DNA from: CBDCYS01 sp965226245
GTDB taxonomy: Bacteria > Acidobacteriota > Terriglobia > Bryobacterales > UBA6623
Length of the DNA: 64,000 nt
Reading direction: 5' to 3'
NCBI GenBank assembly: GCA_965226245.1
Contig: CBDDCL010000015.1
Span: forward strand, 992,001-1,056,000
In this document: in pieces, positions 8,255-17,160 of the stretch
Layout: every line of letters begins with the position of its first letter
Position numbering within the stretch: position 1 is the stretch's first letter
The notes under the pieces: model-generated
Seen by the model: only the letters and a program-made list of their open reading frames with translations
What the model was told of the DNA's origin: nothing
Database searches by the model: none
Position numbers and translations under genes: made by a program

Positions 8255-9028
8255 TCACTTATAAGCCAGGTGGAGAAATGATATGCCGGCCGTGAGCGGG
8301 ACAACCTCCACCCGCTCGAAGCCGCAAGACTTCATCTGGGCCTCCAACTCCTCGGGACCGAGAAACCGCTCGACCGACTTCTGCAGATACGAATAGGCGT
8401 CGCCGGACCCCGAGATCGTATTGCCAATGCAGGGGAGAACTCGGCGAAAGTAAAACTCAAATAGCGGCCCCAAAACGCGGTTCCTCGGGCGCGAGAACTC
8501 AAGTATCGCCAGGCAGCCGCCGGGAGCCAGCAGCCGGTACATTTCCTCGATGCCCTTGCGGTAGTTCGCCAGGTTCCGAAAGCCATAAGCGATCGTGATC
8601 AAATCTGCCGACGCGCCCCGCATCGGGAACTGCAACGCGTCCGCTTCGAGCAGCAGCGCAGCCATGTTGCGGCGCCCGAGTTTCGCCTTTGCCGCCGCCA
8701 GCATGGGATAGCAAAAGTCCGCCCCAACGGCTGGGCAGCCATTGGCGGCGCCGAGACGGCGGCGTTCGGCTTCGAGCGCCATCAGGAGATCGCCCGTCCC
8801 GCAGCAGAGATCCAGCACTCTCGCTTGCGGACGCTCGAGGTAAGGTTTGACGCGGCGAACCACCGCCCGGCGCCAGTATTGATCGATACCGAGTGAAAGC
8901 AGGCGGTTGAGCAGGTCGTAGCGGGGGGCCACGCGTCCGAACATGCGGCGAATGTGCCGCGCCGCCTCGGCTTCGTTCCCAGGTTCGACTCCCGCCGGGG
9001 ATGCTCCAGACGTCATCCTTCCACTCAC
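8255..9028 (-). CDS. ubiE: Demethylmenaquinone / ubiquinone C-methyltransferase
   Basis: The 257-residue protein carries the SAM-binding motif VLDLCCGTGDLL near residue 70 and the two UbiE/MenG signatures YDLLNRLLSLGIDQYWRR and YGFRNLANYRKGIEEMYRLL. It methylates the quinone ring in the last or next-to-last step of menaquinone (or ubiquinone) synthesis, probably at the membrane surface. In acidobacteria menaquinone is the main quinone, so menG function is more likely. Its ATG overlaps the aroB stop by four bases (ATGA), so it is translationally coupled to the shikimate-pathway gene that feeds chorismate, the menaquinone precursor. Confidence 0.95.
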   Translation of the reverse strand: MSGRMTSGASPAGVEPGNEAEAARHIRRMFGRVAPRYDLLNRLLSLGIDQYWRRAVVRRVKPYLERPQARVLDLCCGTGDLLMALEAERRRLGAANGCPAVGADFCYPMLAAAKAKLGRRNMAALLLEADALQFPMRGASADLITIAYGFRNLANYRKGIEEMYRLLAPGGCLAILEFSRPRNRVLGPLFEFYFRRVLPCIGNTISGSGDAYSYLQKSVERFLGPEELEAQMKSCGFERVEVVPLTAGISFLHLAYK

Positions 9029-10167
9029 CGATCCGGTGCCATCGATTCACGCACCGCCGGCGCCGGGGCAGCGGGCGCGCGGCTGAAGATCCGCAGAGCA
9101 CTCTCGGCCGCTGCGACGATCAGCCCGGTGTCAATGCCGCTCAGAACCCGGACGCTGCCGATCTTCTCGGGAAGGACAAAATGGACATGCCCGCCGATCG
9201 TCTTTTTGTCGCCACGAAGTCGCCCGGCTAGATTCGACGCCTCGATTCCATGCAGATCCGGGATCGGGCCGTACGACAACACGACGTCTTCCAGTGACTG
9301 CGCTTCATCGCGCGGAAGCATTTCGAGCGACTCGGCCAGGTGTGCCGCCGCGACCATGCCGAAAGCCACTGCCTCGCCGTGCAACAGCCGCGCGTAGGCA
9401 GTCTCGGCTTCCAGGGCGTGGCCGAGCGTATGACCATAGTTGAGAATGCGCCGCAGGTCGCCTTCGCGTTCATCTTTCGAGACGACTTCCGCTTTAATCG
9501 CCACCGACTCGGCAATGATGGCTTCAAGGGTTTCGGAATCGCGGGCCAGCACGGCGTCTCGCTTCTCCCGCAGAAGTTCAAACAGGCTTGGGCTCTTGAT
9601 GATGCCGTGCTTGATCACTTCGAACAAGCCGGCGCGGTACTCGCGTTCGGGCAGCGTCCGCAGCGTGGCGGGGTCGATCAGCACGAGCCGCGGCTGGTGG
9701 AAGGCGCCGAAGAGGTTTTTGCCTTCCGCGAGATTGACGCCCGTTTTGCCTCCGATGGCCGCGTCGACTTGAGCCAGCAGAGTCGTGGGAATCTGGACAA
9801 CATCCACCCCCCGCATGTAGGCGGCGGCCAAGAATCCTCCCACGTCGCCGGCAATGCCTCCGCCGAAGGCAACCACGCAGGCGCCGCGGTCGGCGCCGGC
9901 CGCATACATTTGTTCCGCCAGGGATTCGACCAGCTTCAGGCGCTTGTTCTCCTCGCCGCCGGCCATCTGGATAATGGTTGTATCCAGGCCCCCGAGCCCC
10001 TTTTCCAAGCGCGAGCCCTGATGCTGCCAGGCTCCCTGGTCGGCGATCAAGAAAACGCGGCGGTCCCCGATGAGCGGCCGCAAATGCCGCGACGCCTGCT
10101 CCAGGGAACCGCTTTCGACGAGGACTTCATAGGAGCCGTTCGCCGTCCGCACGGGAATGCGGTGCAT
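9025..10167 (-). CDS. aroB: 3-dehydroquinate synthase
   Basis: The enzyme converts DAHP to 3-dehydroquinate with NAD and a divalent metal. The sequence shows GGGIAGDVGGFLAA, IPTTLLAQVDAAIGGKTGVN, EYRAGLFEVIKHG, the metal-binding NYGHTLGHALE and LHGEAVAFGM. The frame extends upstream to 10323, but that part translates a dispersed repeat (10273-10323). The ATG at 10167, opening MHRIPVRTANGSYEV, is the likely start and gives 380 residues. The stop overlaps ubiE by four bases. With aroDE and trpE in the same 10 kb, much of the chorismate-to-tryptophan route is represented, though on different strands. Confidence 0.95.
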   Translation of the reverse strand: MHRIPVRTANGSYEVLVESGSLEQASRHLRPLIGDRRVFLIADQGAWQHQGSRLEKGLGGLDTTIIQMAGGEENKRLKLVESLAEQMYAAGADRGACVVAFGGGIAGDVGGFLAAAYMRGVDVVQIPTTLLAQVDAAIGGKTGVNLAEGKNLFGAFHQPRLVLIDPATLRTLPEREYRAGLFEVIKHGIIKSPSLFELLREKRDAVLARDSETLEAIIAESVAIKAEVVSKDEREGDLRRILNYGHTLGHALEAETAYARLLHGEAVAFGMVAAAHLAESLEMLPRDEAQSLEDVVLSYGPIPDLHGIEASNLAGRLRGDKKTIGGHVHFVLPEKIGSVRVLSGIDTGLIVAAAESALRIFSRAPAAPAPAVRESMAPDR

Positions 10168-10272
10168 GCTCCCTTTGTACCACGTTCTCCAACAGAGCCC
10201 AGAGCGCAAGCGACGGGTCAAGCGACGCGGCTTCTCGCCCAATGAGCGCCGGGACGGACTGACGCAGCGGGC

Positions 10273-10323
10273 AAGACATGTCGCCAGGAATGGCGACACG
10301 GCACGTCTGGAGACGTGCGCCAC
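10273..10323. repeat. 51-bp double-hairpin REP-like repeat, copy 1
   Basis: The unit has two small palindromes: TCGCC-n-GGCGA and GCACGTCTGGAGACGTGC. An identical 51-bp copy lies at 18303-18353, and a copy with one mismatch at 41512-41562. A diverged relative with the same two-hairpin plan lies at 14699-14740. This copy sits upstream of aroB and ends next to the stop of the following gene. Confidence 0.88.
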
Positions 10324-10324
10324 G

Positions 10325-10855
10325 TCAGCGCCACGCCCGGCCGCGGCGCCCCTTTATGACCATGTTGAGGCCGATCGCCACGAGAGCCAGCGGCCACAAG
10401 CGCCACAAGGGGTAGTCGATCAGCCCGAACTGCTCCAACTGGAACCAGACGCCCAGGAACCCCACCGCCAGGCCGCCGATCAGACCACCCTTCCGCCGCG
10501 ACCGCCAGATCATGTGGATGCCCAGGACGACCAGAATCAGCGGCCAGTACTGCTCGAGGTGCCTGAGGTTCAGCGGCATCCAGCCGAAATTGCGCAACTG
10601 CAAAGCGATGCCGATTACCAGGAGTACAAAGCCGAAGCCGCGGCGCCTCGCGGGCTTCTCCCATAGGCGGTGCATCCCGAAAGCAATCAGAATGACCGGC
10701 CAGAAGCGCCACAGCCGCTCGATCTCGAACACCCCCAGGTTGTCCAGGGTTAAGAGGACTCCCAGCAGCGCGATGACAAGTCCCGGGATGAGGCGCGAGC
10801 CAGCCTTCCAGCCTCGCCTTGGCGTGATGATCCTTCCGTCGCTCCCGATTTCCAT
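10325..10855 (-). CDS. LiaI/LiaF-like multi-helix membrane protein (DUF5668 type)
   Basis: The ATG at 10855 gives about 176 residues; an upstream start in frame would add 16 residues that overlap the dipeptidase gene. Six or so short hydrophobic segments alternate with basic loops in a repeated plan: LIPGLVIALLGVLLTLDNLG, LWRFWPVILIAFGMHRLW and a third similar pair YPLWRLWPLALVAIGLNMV. This LxxLGV-RLWPLxLI pattern is typical of the DUF5668/LiaF transmembrane region, found in envelope stress-sensing proteins. No cytoplasmic sensor domain is attached, so the role is unknown. It lies just downstream of the M19 dipeptidase gene on the same strand. Confidence 0.78.
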   Translation of the reverse strand: MEIGSDGRIITPRRGWKAGSRLIPGLVIALLGVLLTLDNLGVFEIERLWRFWPVILIAFGMHRLWEKPARRRGFGFVLLVIGIALQLRNFGWMPLNLRHLEQYWPLILVVLGIHMIWRSRRKGGLIGGLAVGFLGVWFQLEQFGLIDYPLWRLWPLALVAIGLNMVIKGRRGRAWR

Positions 10856-10883
10856 CGCGTGCCTCGTTCGAATCGTTCCGCCG

Positions 10884-12146
10884 CTACGCCGCTGCCTTCT
10901 CAACCCCTCGCATCACCCGCAGCGTGTTCGCGCCGAGAATCTTCTCAATATCGGAATCGGAAAAGCCTCGCTGACCGAGGCCGGCGACGAGATTGGGAAT
11001 CTTCGAGATATCCTCCATGCCTTCGGGCAACTGATCGCTCACGCCATCGAAATCCGAGCCCATTCCGACGTGATCGACGCCCGCTACTTTAGCCGCATGC
11101 TCGAAATGATCGAGCAAACGGCTGAAGGGGACCCGGCCAATGCGCTCGATCTGCTCCCTGTTGATCTCTCGCAACGCGATGGCGGTTTGCTTGGAATCAC
11201 CGGCGAACTTCTTTCTCGCGGCGGCGCGCTTCTGTTTGAGATCCTGGAGTTCGTCTCCCCGCCTGTTGTTCTCCGCGTCGAGAAATGCATTGTAGTAGTT
11301 GATGTGAACCACTCCGCCCTGAGCCGCCAGTGCCTTTAGCATCTCGTCGGTCATGTTGCGGGCGTGGCCGGCCAGCGCCCGGCACGAAGAGTGCGAGGCG
11401 ATCATGGGTGCCGACGATGTCTCGACAGCATCAAAGAAAGTTTCGTCGGAGACGTGCGAAATGTCGACCATCATGCCCAGCCGGTTCATCTCGCGAACGA
11501 CGTCTTTGCCGAAATCGGTTAGGCCCTTGGGTTCTTCGGAGCTGCCGGAGGAGCCGGCCCAGGGCGTCGGCGCGCTGTGGGTCAGCGTCATGTACCGCGC
11601 TCCCAGGCGATAGAGGCTGCGCAGCAGCGCGAGGCTCGAGTCGATCATGTGCCCGCCCTCGACGCCCATCAGGATGGCGATTTTCTTCTCGTGCTTGGCG
11701 CGAACAATCTCATCCGCCGTCGTAGCCAAGACCAAATCATCAGGGTGGCGATGCACTTCCTCCACAACCGCATCGATGATCGCCAGAGCTTTCTTGACAG
11801 CCTCGAGAGCCGTTCCCGCCGTGGCACTCGTGTAAATCGAGAAAAACACCCCTGTCACGCCACCCTCGCGCATGCGCGGAATGTCGAGCTGACCGTCCGC
11901 ATGACGCTGGCCGAGATCAAGCTGCTCCTCGACGATGCGCCCCGGCGTGTCGCAGTGCAAGTCGAGCACAATCGAGCGCTCAAGGACGCCGCCCGCTGAC
12001 GCCCCGGCCGTGTTCGCGGCGCCAACCGCACCCGCAGGCCCGGCCCCGCCGCCGTCCTCCGTTGCAGAGCAGCCGCCGAGCACGGCCCCACCGGCCGCGG
12101 CAACCGCGCTGATTCCCCAATGTCTTCTCGTGAGTGTCATCGACAT
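10884..12146 (-). CDS. Membrane dipeptidase, peptidase family M19, exported lipoprotein
   Basis: The 420-residue zinc hydrolase matches renal-dipeptidase-type enzymes. The N-terminus has a twin-arginine (TRRHWGIS), a hydrophobic stretch and a lipobox-like LGGC, so export and lipidation are likely. The metal ligands appear in LDLHCDTPG, the glutamate in GVEGGHM, and histidines in THSAPT, DISHVSDETF and IASHSSCR. The C-terminal VGMGSDFDGV segment is typical. The family cleaves dipeptides, including ones with D-amino acids, and sometimes beta-lactams. The ATG at 12146 faces a divergent small frame that begins at 12145, leaving no room for a conventional promoter between them. Confidence 0.93.
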   Translation of the reverse strand: MSMTLTRRHWGISAVAAAGGAVLGGCSATEDGGGAGPAGAVGAANTAGASAGGVLERSIVLDLHCDTPGRIVEEQLDLGQRHADGQLDIPRMREGGVTGVFFSIYTSATAGTALEAVKKALAIIDAVVEEVHRHPDDLVLATTADEIVRAKHEKKIAILMGVEGGHMIDSSLALLRSLYRLGARYMTLTHSAPTPWAGSSGSSEEPKGLTDFGKDVVREMNRLGMMVDISHVSDETFFDAVETSSAPMIASHSSCRALAGHARNMTDEMLKALAAQGGVVHINYYNAFLDAENNRRGDELQDLKQKRAAARKKFAGDSKQTAIALREINREQIERIGRVPFSRLLDHFEHAAKVAGVDHVGMGSDFDGVSDQLPEGMEDISKIPNLVAGLGQRGFSDSDIEKILGANTLRVMRGVEKAAA

Positions 12147-12342
12147 GATTGTACTGAACCCGATCGAACGACTTCGAAAGCGTTACGCGAATCGGACGGA
12201 TCAGACTCTAAGGCGGGATATCAGAACCCTGGAGGCTGGGGGATTCGTCAAGATTTCCGGCGGCAAAGTGACGGCCCGAATCGAGCTGATTGAAGCCTTT
12301 CTTCCTCCCAGCGGGATCGCTCCCGACTCGACTCCTTCGTGA
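12145..12342 (+). CDS. Small protein with a possible winged-helix segment, perhaps a gene remnant
   Basis: The frame opening at the ATG 12145 encodes 65 residues. The segment RTDQTLRRDIRTLEAGGFV looks like a DNA-binding winged-helix recognition part, as found at the C-terminus of Fic-family proteins and in DeoR-type regulators. The frame is open further upstream, but there it only runs antisense to the dipeptidase. There is no clear ribosome site. It could be the surviving tail of a larger regulator whose N-terminal part was replaced when the dipeptidase gene came to lie here. Real expression is doubtful. Confidence 0.35.
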   Translation: MIVLNPIERLRKRYANRTDQTLRRDIRTLEAGGFVKISGGKVTARIELIEAFLPPSGIAPDSTPS

Positions 12343-12448
12343 CGTGAGTTTGGCTCTTCGTCTGATCTCTCCGCCCTCTTCCTCCCCTCCCGGGAGAGGG
12401 ATCGTGACCGAATCAATTCAGACCCTCTGATAAGATGAGTGTCTTCGA

Positions 12449-13924
12449 ATGAGCTCCCCTTCAGTAGTCGTTCTCGGTGCGGGTCCGGCCGGTTTGACCG
12501 CCGCCTACGAGCTGGCCAAGGCAGGCGTCACGAGCACGGTTCTCGAGAGGGATGATGTGGTTGGCGGACTCTCCCGCACCGCGGAGTACAAAGGCTACCG
12601 CTTCGACATTGGCGGCCACCGCTTCTTCACCAAGGTCACGGCGGTCGAAGAGCTGTGGATCGAGATCCTGGGGGATGATCTGCTAACCCGGCCCCGGCTC
12701 TCCCGGATCTACTACAAGGGCAAGCTTTTCTCCTACCCGCTCAAGCCTTTGAACGCCCTGTTCGGCCTGGGAATATTCGAAACCACTCGCTGCGTGGCCA
12801 GCTACGGCTGGGCGCGCTTGTTTCCGCAGCGGCCCGAGGAGGACTTCGCTACCTGGGTGTCGAATCGCTTTGGGAAGCGGCTGTTTGAGGTCTTCTTCAA
12901 AACTTACACCGAAAAGGTCTGGGGGATCCCGTGCTCGCAGATCCAGGCGGAGTGGGCGGCGCAGCGAATCAAAGGTTTATCGCTGATGACGGCACTGAAA
13001 AACGCCCTGATCGGCGACCGATCCGCGAGCAAACAAGACGCAGTCAAGACGCTGATCAACGAGTTTCTGTATCCGCGTCATGGCCCGGGAATGATGTGGG
13101 AGAAAACTCAGCGGCTGGTCGAAGGCATGGGGTCTCGGGTGCTGATGGAGCAACCGGTCAGCCGCATTCGCTGGTCCCCGGGCCGGGTCGAGGCAGTCGA
13201 GGCCGCTGGCCAAACTTACGAGGCCGAGCATTTCATCAGCAGCGTTGCGATTCGCGATCTCATCGAGAGTTTCGACCCCACGCCCCCTGAAAACGTCATC
13301 GCGGCCGCCAGGAAGCTGAAGTACCGCGACTTCCTGACCGTGGCGCTCATGGTTCGCGCCGCATCTCTGTTCCCCGACAATTGGATTTATATCCACGAGC
13401 CTGGCGTCAAACTGGGCCGCCTGCAGAACTTCAAGAACTGGAGTCCCGAAATGGTTCCGGACCCCGCCATGACAGGGCTGGGGCTAGAGTACTTTTGCTC
13501 CGAGGGCGATGAGCTCTGGAGCCTGGGCGACGAAGAGCTGGTCGAGCTGGGGAAGCGTGAGATCGTGCAGCTGGGCTTTACCCAGGCGAGTGACATCACG
13601 GACGGTACCGTGGTCCGCGTGAAGAAGGCGTACCCGGTCTACGATCGCGACTATGCGCCGGCGCTCAAGGAGATCCGCGAGTTTCTGGCAACCCTGCCGA
13701 ACCTGCAGCTTGTCGGGCGCAACGGCATGCACCGTTACAACAACCAGGACCACTCGATGCTGACCGCCATGCTCGCCGCCCGCAATATTCTTGGGGCGAA
13801 GCACGACCTCTGGCAGGTGAACGTCGATGAGGAATACCACGAACAGGGCCGGGAGATCAAGCTCGAAGACGTTCGCGCCCTTGACTCGACGCAACCGCTT
13901 GTTCCTCGCAGGCTCGCGGAATAA
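12449..13924 (+). CDS. FAD-dependent oxidoreductase, protoporphyrinogen-oxidase/amine-oxidase fold
   Basis: The 491-residue protein starts with a dinucleotide-binding motif (VVLGAGPAGLTAAYELAK), followed by VGGLSRTAEYKGYRFDIGG, the FAD-contacting motif of the amine-oxidase superfamily. Further motifs are RIYYKGKLFSYPLKP, TYTEKVWGIPCSQI and a C-terminal GRNGMHRYNNQDHSMLTAM, where the flavin is gripped. Members related to UDP-galactopyranose mutase and desaturase-like flavoproteins share this plan and often sit with sugar genes. The exact substrate cannot be assigned. The heme-pathway oxidase is a different gene at 23562, so this one is not HemY. It stands alone. Confidence 0.85.
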   Translation: MSSPSVVVLGAGPAGLTAAYELAKAGVTSTVLERDDVVGGLSRTAEYKGYRFDIGGHRFFTKVTAVEELWIEILGDDLLTRPRLSRIYYKGKLFSYPLKPLNALFGLGIFETTRCVASYGWARLFPQRPEEDFATWVSNRFGKRLFEVFFKTYTEKVWGIPCSQIQAEWAAQRIKGLSLMTALKNALIGDRSASKQDAVKTLINEFLYPRHGPGMMWEKTQRLVEGMGSRVLMEQPVSRIRWSPGRVEAVEAAGQTYEAEHFISSVAIRDLIESFDPTPPENVIAAARKLKYRDFLTVALMVRAASLFPDNWIYIHEPGVKLGRLQNFKNWSPEMVPDPAMTGLGLEYFCSEGDELWSLGDEELVELGKREIVQLGFTQASDITDGTVVRVKKAYPVYDRDYAPALKEIREFLATLPNLQLVGRNGMHRYNNQDHSMLTAMLAARNILGAKHDLWQVNVDEEYHEQGREIKLEDVRALDSTQPLVPRRLAE

Positions 13925-13987
13925 GGGACTTGGCGGGGACCCGCGGCGTAGCAAAGCATCCAGGCTAGCGAGCCGCCTTCGGCGGCT

Positions 13988-14011
13988 GGGACAAACAAGA
14001 GTGTTTGTCCC
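13988..14011. repeat. Perfect 10-bp hairpin after the FAD oxidoreductase gene
   Basis: The arms GGGACAAACA and TGTTTGTCCC enclose AGAG. It lies 64 nt past the stop and could slow or end transcription, though no T-run follows. Confidence 0.6.
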
Positions 14012-14698
14012 TACCGGCTATTGAAGATTGCAGTTTTGCGGCGTTTTTCTTTGCCTAATCGTGCAAGAACTGCATGTTTCAGGCTGTTTCGGCGCTTGAA
14101 TCCGCATTTTCTCGGGGAGTGACGCTCGAGACCGCCTGGGAGAAGAAGGCGCTTGTTTTCTGGCAGTTAAGTCTTCTAGGAGCGGCTTTCCGTCAGTCCG
14201 AATTGCAGTGTTTTGCAGAAAATTTCAGGGTTTCGGCGATTTTGCGCCTCGGAGGCAGTTTTGGGGCTCGGGTACGGCCCTTGGGGATCCTCGATGACTT
14301 CGGTTTTTTCGCCATTGGCGCTCCGCGGAGACACGGGCATCCGCTTGCCTTCCCGCGCCCCATCCGCATCCGGGGCTTGGCTTTGTGGGTTTCCCACCCA
14401 GGGTTCCGCTTCGCTCCACGCTAACGCGGACGAGCCACAACCAAACAGGGGAGCGCGGCCGCTGCCGGATGGAGCGCGTCGAAGCGGCTAACCCCTCCCT
14501 CACGGCCGGGGCTCCGGGTGAACAGTATTGCTGCTGGCCTGGGGCCGGTTGATTCCCGCGCTTCATTTGCCGCTCTTTTTTTGAGAGGCGCCTCTTGCTC
14601 CCGTTGATCGAACCTCGACAGCCGCCCTCAAAAGGAGCGCAAAAACGGCTGCTAGCGGACGGTCCTCTTCCCCAGTAGTTTGTTGGACGGACACGAGC

Positions 14699-14740
14699 GT
14701 CGGCACGAATGCCGACACGGCACGCTGAAAGCGTGCGCCA
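14699..14740. repeat. Diverged double-hairpin REP-like repeat
   Basis: Two palindromes, GTCGGCACGAATGCCGAC (14699-14716) and GCACGCTGAAAGCGTGC (14720-14736), keep the order and the ACACGGCACG linker of the 51-bp repeats. The stems have changed by paired substitutions, as expected if the fold matters. Confidence 0.6.
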
Positions 14741-15114
14741 GATCAGGCTGGCGCGTCCGTCGTTGGAGCGGCTGAGAGCCGGTCCCTACCAGGAGAGGCC
14801 ATCCGCGGGGGATGACCACAATGCGGAGAGCAACTCGAAACTGTCCAGGCCTGGAAACGGTCGTGTTGGTCCGGTGATCTATGTCCTTTCCGGTTTCTGA
14901 TCGCAGTTTAGCAGGCGGTGTCAAGTGTTTCGGGGAGGCTTAGCATGATGACGTTGAGAATAAAGGGAATAAAGATTTATAATTACGTGACTGGTTCTGG
15001 CCTTCGGCCACGACGGGGTGTGAAGAGCGGGGCGCCAGGTCCGCGCTAACGGCCCATGTTGGCGAGGTTCGCCAATGATAGGGCCAATTCATGAGCCAGC
15101 GACTGAGAGAACGA

Positions 15115-15205
15115 AGCCCGTTGAACGGGCTGCCGGGTGGGGGGGCGCGGGCTACCGGCCGTAAAACGACCGGCCTGGGAACACCGAGCCGCGTGAACGC
15201 GGCTC
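15115..15205. repeat. Triple-hairpin intergenic repeat, copy A
   Basis: Three short palindromes follow each other: AGCCCGTTGAACGGGCT (15115-15131), an imperfect CCGGCCGTAAAACGACCGG (about 15155-15173) and GAGCCGCGTGAACGCGGCTC (15186-15205). Related units lie at 17725-17787, 18609-18661 and 19282-19378. All share GT(G)AAAC-type loops closed by C-G-rich stems. Confidence 0.8.
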
Positions 15206-15349
15206 GATGTTCGGCAGCGTTGTAGTGCCTACCGGTCCTTTTCCGGATGCGGACTCCTCATTCCGCGTACGGCTGATCCCCTCCTTGGACCGAGCGTGGA
15301 GGGGGGATCACGGGGTCACGAGCGGGAATGCGATCCGCGACTTGGCATA

Positions 15350-16921
15350 ATGAAACACTACCTGCTCATGGCTACCGCGAACCGGCCACGCCCTGTTGTC
15401 CTCACGATCATGGATGGCTGGGGAGAAAACCCCAGTCCTCGAAACAATGCCGTCGCGATGGCTTGTACGCCGAACTTCGACCGGCTGCGGCGCGAGTATC
15501 CTCATACTCTGATTCGGACGGACGGACCCTTCGTTGGGCTCCCCGAAGGCCAGATGGGCAACAGCGAGGTCGGACACCTCAGCATCGGCGCGGGCCGCAT
15601 CGTCAAGATGGACGTTACTCGCATCGACGACATGATCGCCAGCGGCAAGTTCTTTTCCAATGAAGCGCTCAAGGCGGCCATGGCGCGCGGGCGTACGCGG
15701 CGGCTGCACTTGATGGGACTCGTTAGCCCTGGCGGCGTTCACTCGCATACGAATCACCTTTACGCGCTGCTTGAGATGGCGAAGCGGGAAGGTGTCGAGA
15801 ACGTTTACGTTCACTGCTTTACCGACGGCCGCGACAAGCCGCCCGAGAGCGGCGCCGGCTACATTGGCGAGCTGGCCGCCAAGATGGAGGAAATTGGCTC
15901 CGGACGCATTGCCACGATTTCGGGACGCTACTACGCCATGGACCGCGACCGCCGCTGGGAGCGGATCGAACGGGCTTTTCGAGCCATGGTTCTCGGGGAA
16001 GGCGCCAAAGCCACCGACCCGGTGGAAGCCATGCGGGCGTCTTATTCGGGCGGCGTGACGGATGAATTCGTTGAACCGGCCGTTCTGGTCGGCGATAGGG
16101 GTGAGCCTGTCGGCAGCATCCAGGACGAGGACGCTGTTATTTTCTTCAACTTTCGGGCCGACCGCGCCCGGCAGATGTCAATGGCGCTCAACGATCCCGA
16201 GCTGGAGAAGCCGGCGCGTTCGCTGGCGCCGAAAAACCTGCACTACGTCACGATGACGCGGTATGACAGGAACTATTCGTTCCCTTATGCGCTGCCGCCT
16301 CACAGGCCCGAGCGGATTCTCGGCGAGATTTGCGCGGAGCACGGTCTCAAGAACCTGCGTACGGCCGAAACCGAGAAATATCCGCACGTCACATACTTTT
16401 TCAATGGGGGCGCTGAAAAGCCCTTCGAAGGCGAAGCGAGGGAGATGGTTGCCTCGCCCAAGGTTGCCACTTACGACCTGCAGCCGGAGATGAGCGCGGC
16501 CGGCGTTTGCGATGTCGTGGTCAAGGGGATCGAGAGCGATGCATACGATGTAATTGTCGTCAACTTCGCCAACGGCGACATGGTGGGGCACACCGGCGTC
16601 ATCCCCGCTGCTGTCAAGGCGATTGAAACCGTGGACGAGTGCCTTGGACGAATCCGCGAGCCCCTCAAGCGCAAGGGAGGAGCCTGGATCGTCACGGCGG
16701 ATCACGGCAACGCGGATATGTTGGTGGATCCGGAAACCGGCGAGCCGCACACTTACCACACGACGTTCCCCGTGCCTTTAGTCGTCGTGAGCGAATTTCA
16801 AGGCAAACTCAGAAATGGCGGGTCACTGAGGGATATTGCACCGACTATTTTGGGTTTGCTGGGTATCGAACAGCCGCGGGAGATGACGGGACAAGATTTG
16901 CGGGTCTCGCCGCAGCCGTAA
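15350..16921 (+). CDS. gpmI: 2,3-bisphosphoglycerate-independent phosphoglycerate mutase
   Basis: The enzyme interconverts 3- and 2-phosphoglycerate in glycolysis and gluconeogenesis and needs two manganese ions. Near the N-terminus are the metal motif TIMDGWGEN and the phosphoserine loop GQMGNSEVGHLSIGAGR. HCFTDGRDKPP and YYAMDRDRRWER bind substrate. NFANGDMVGHTG, TADHGNADM and HTYHTTFPVPLV complete the metal sites. The ATG at 15350 gives 523 residues; the frame runs 18 codons further up without similarity, and another ATG at 15368 is possible. No ribosome site is evident before either, and a CATAAT box overlaps the start, so a very short or leaderless message is conceivable. Confidence 0.95.
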   Translation: MKHYLLMATANRPRPVVLTIMDGWGENPSPRNNAVAMACTPNFDRLRREYPHTLIRTDGPFVGLPEGQMGNSEVGHLSIGAGRIVKMDVTRIDDMIASGKFFSNEALKAAMARGRTRRLHLMGLVSPGGVHSHTNHLYALLEMAKREGVENVYVHCFTDGRDKPPESGAGYIGELAAKMEEIGSGRIATISGRYYAMDRDRRWERIERAFRAMVLGEGAKATDPVEAMRASYSGGVTDEFVEPAVLVGDRGEPVGSIQDEDAVIFFNFRADRARQMSMALNDPELEKPARSLAPKNLHYVTMTRYDRNYSFPYALPPHRPERILGEICAEHGLKNLRTAETEKYPHVTYFFNGGAEKPFEGEAREMVASPKVATYDLQPEMSAAGVCDVVVKGIESDAYDVIVVNFANGDMVGHTGVIPAAVKAIETVDECLGRIREPLKRKGGAWIVTADHGNADMLVDPETGEPHTYHTTFPVPLVVVSEFQGKLRNGGSLRDIAPTILGLLGIEQPREMTGQDLRVSPQP

Positions 16922-17005
16922 TACCATTGTGTAACAAGGATCGCCGCGTCTTATTGAGACAATTTTTGGCGGAGAGGGGAACTCAGTGTGCACTGGTTTC
17001 CTTCG

Positions 17006-17070
17006 CCCCATCCGGGGCTCACGCGCTGAGGATTCAGAACCTGGGGTTCCGCTTCGCTCCACCCTAGGCT
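17006..17070. repeat. GTTCCGCTTCGCTCCACCC repeat, copy 1
   Basis: The unit combines a GCCCC-n-GGGGC palindrome (about 17005-17018) with CCTGGGGT, the constant loop TCCGCTTCGCTCC and ACCCTAGG. A better-paired copy is at 54425-54487 and a degraded one near 14360-14420. It lies between gpmI and the MaoC-type gene. Confidence 0.75.
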
Positions 17071-17160
17071 ACAAATCCGGCGCCGCGCCGCGGCTTAACG
17101 GCGCTTGGCAACGAGCGCCCAGTCGAAAAACTCAGCAACGGAATCACGGAGCAACGCACC

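Larger units (their letters stand above)
13925..15349. other. Gene-free spacer of 1.4 kb with several repeats
   Basis: No frame here looks like a protein. The spacer contains a 10-bp perfect hairpin at 13988-14011, a degenerate copy of the GTTCCGCTTCGCTCCAC repeat near 14400, a diverged double-hairpin repeat at 14699-14740 and a triple-hairpin repeat at 15115-15205. The part 14040-14300 has an A/T-richer texture and may be decayed sequence. A CATAAT hexamer just before the gpmI start might be a -10 box. Confidence 0.7.

Noticed and set aside
9340..10245. 301-codon plus-strand frame opposite aroB
   Set aside because: Antisense to a clear aroB, with no domain and no ribosome site.
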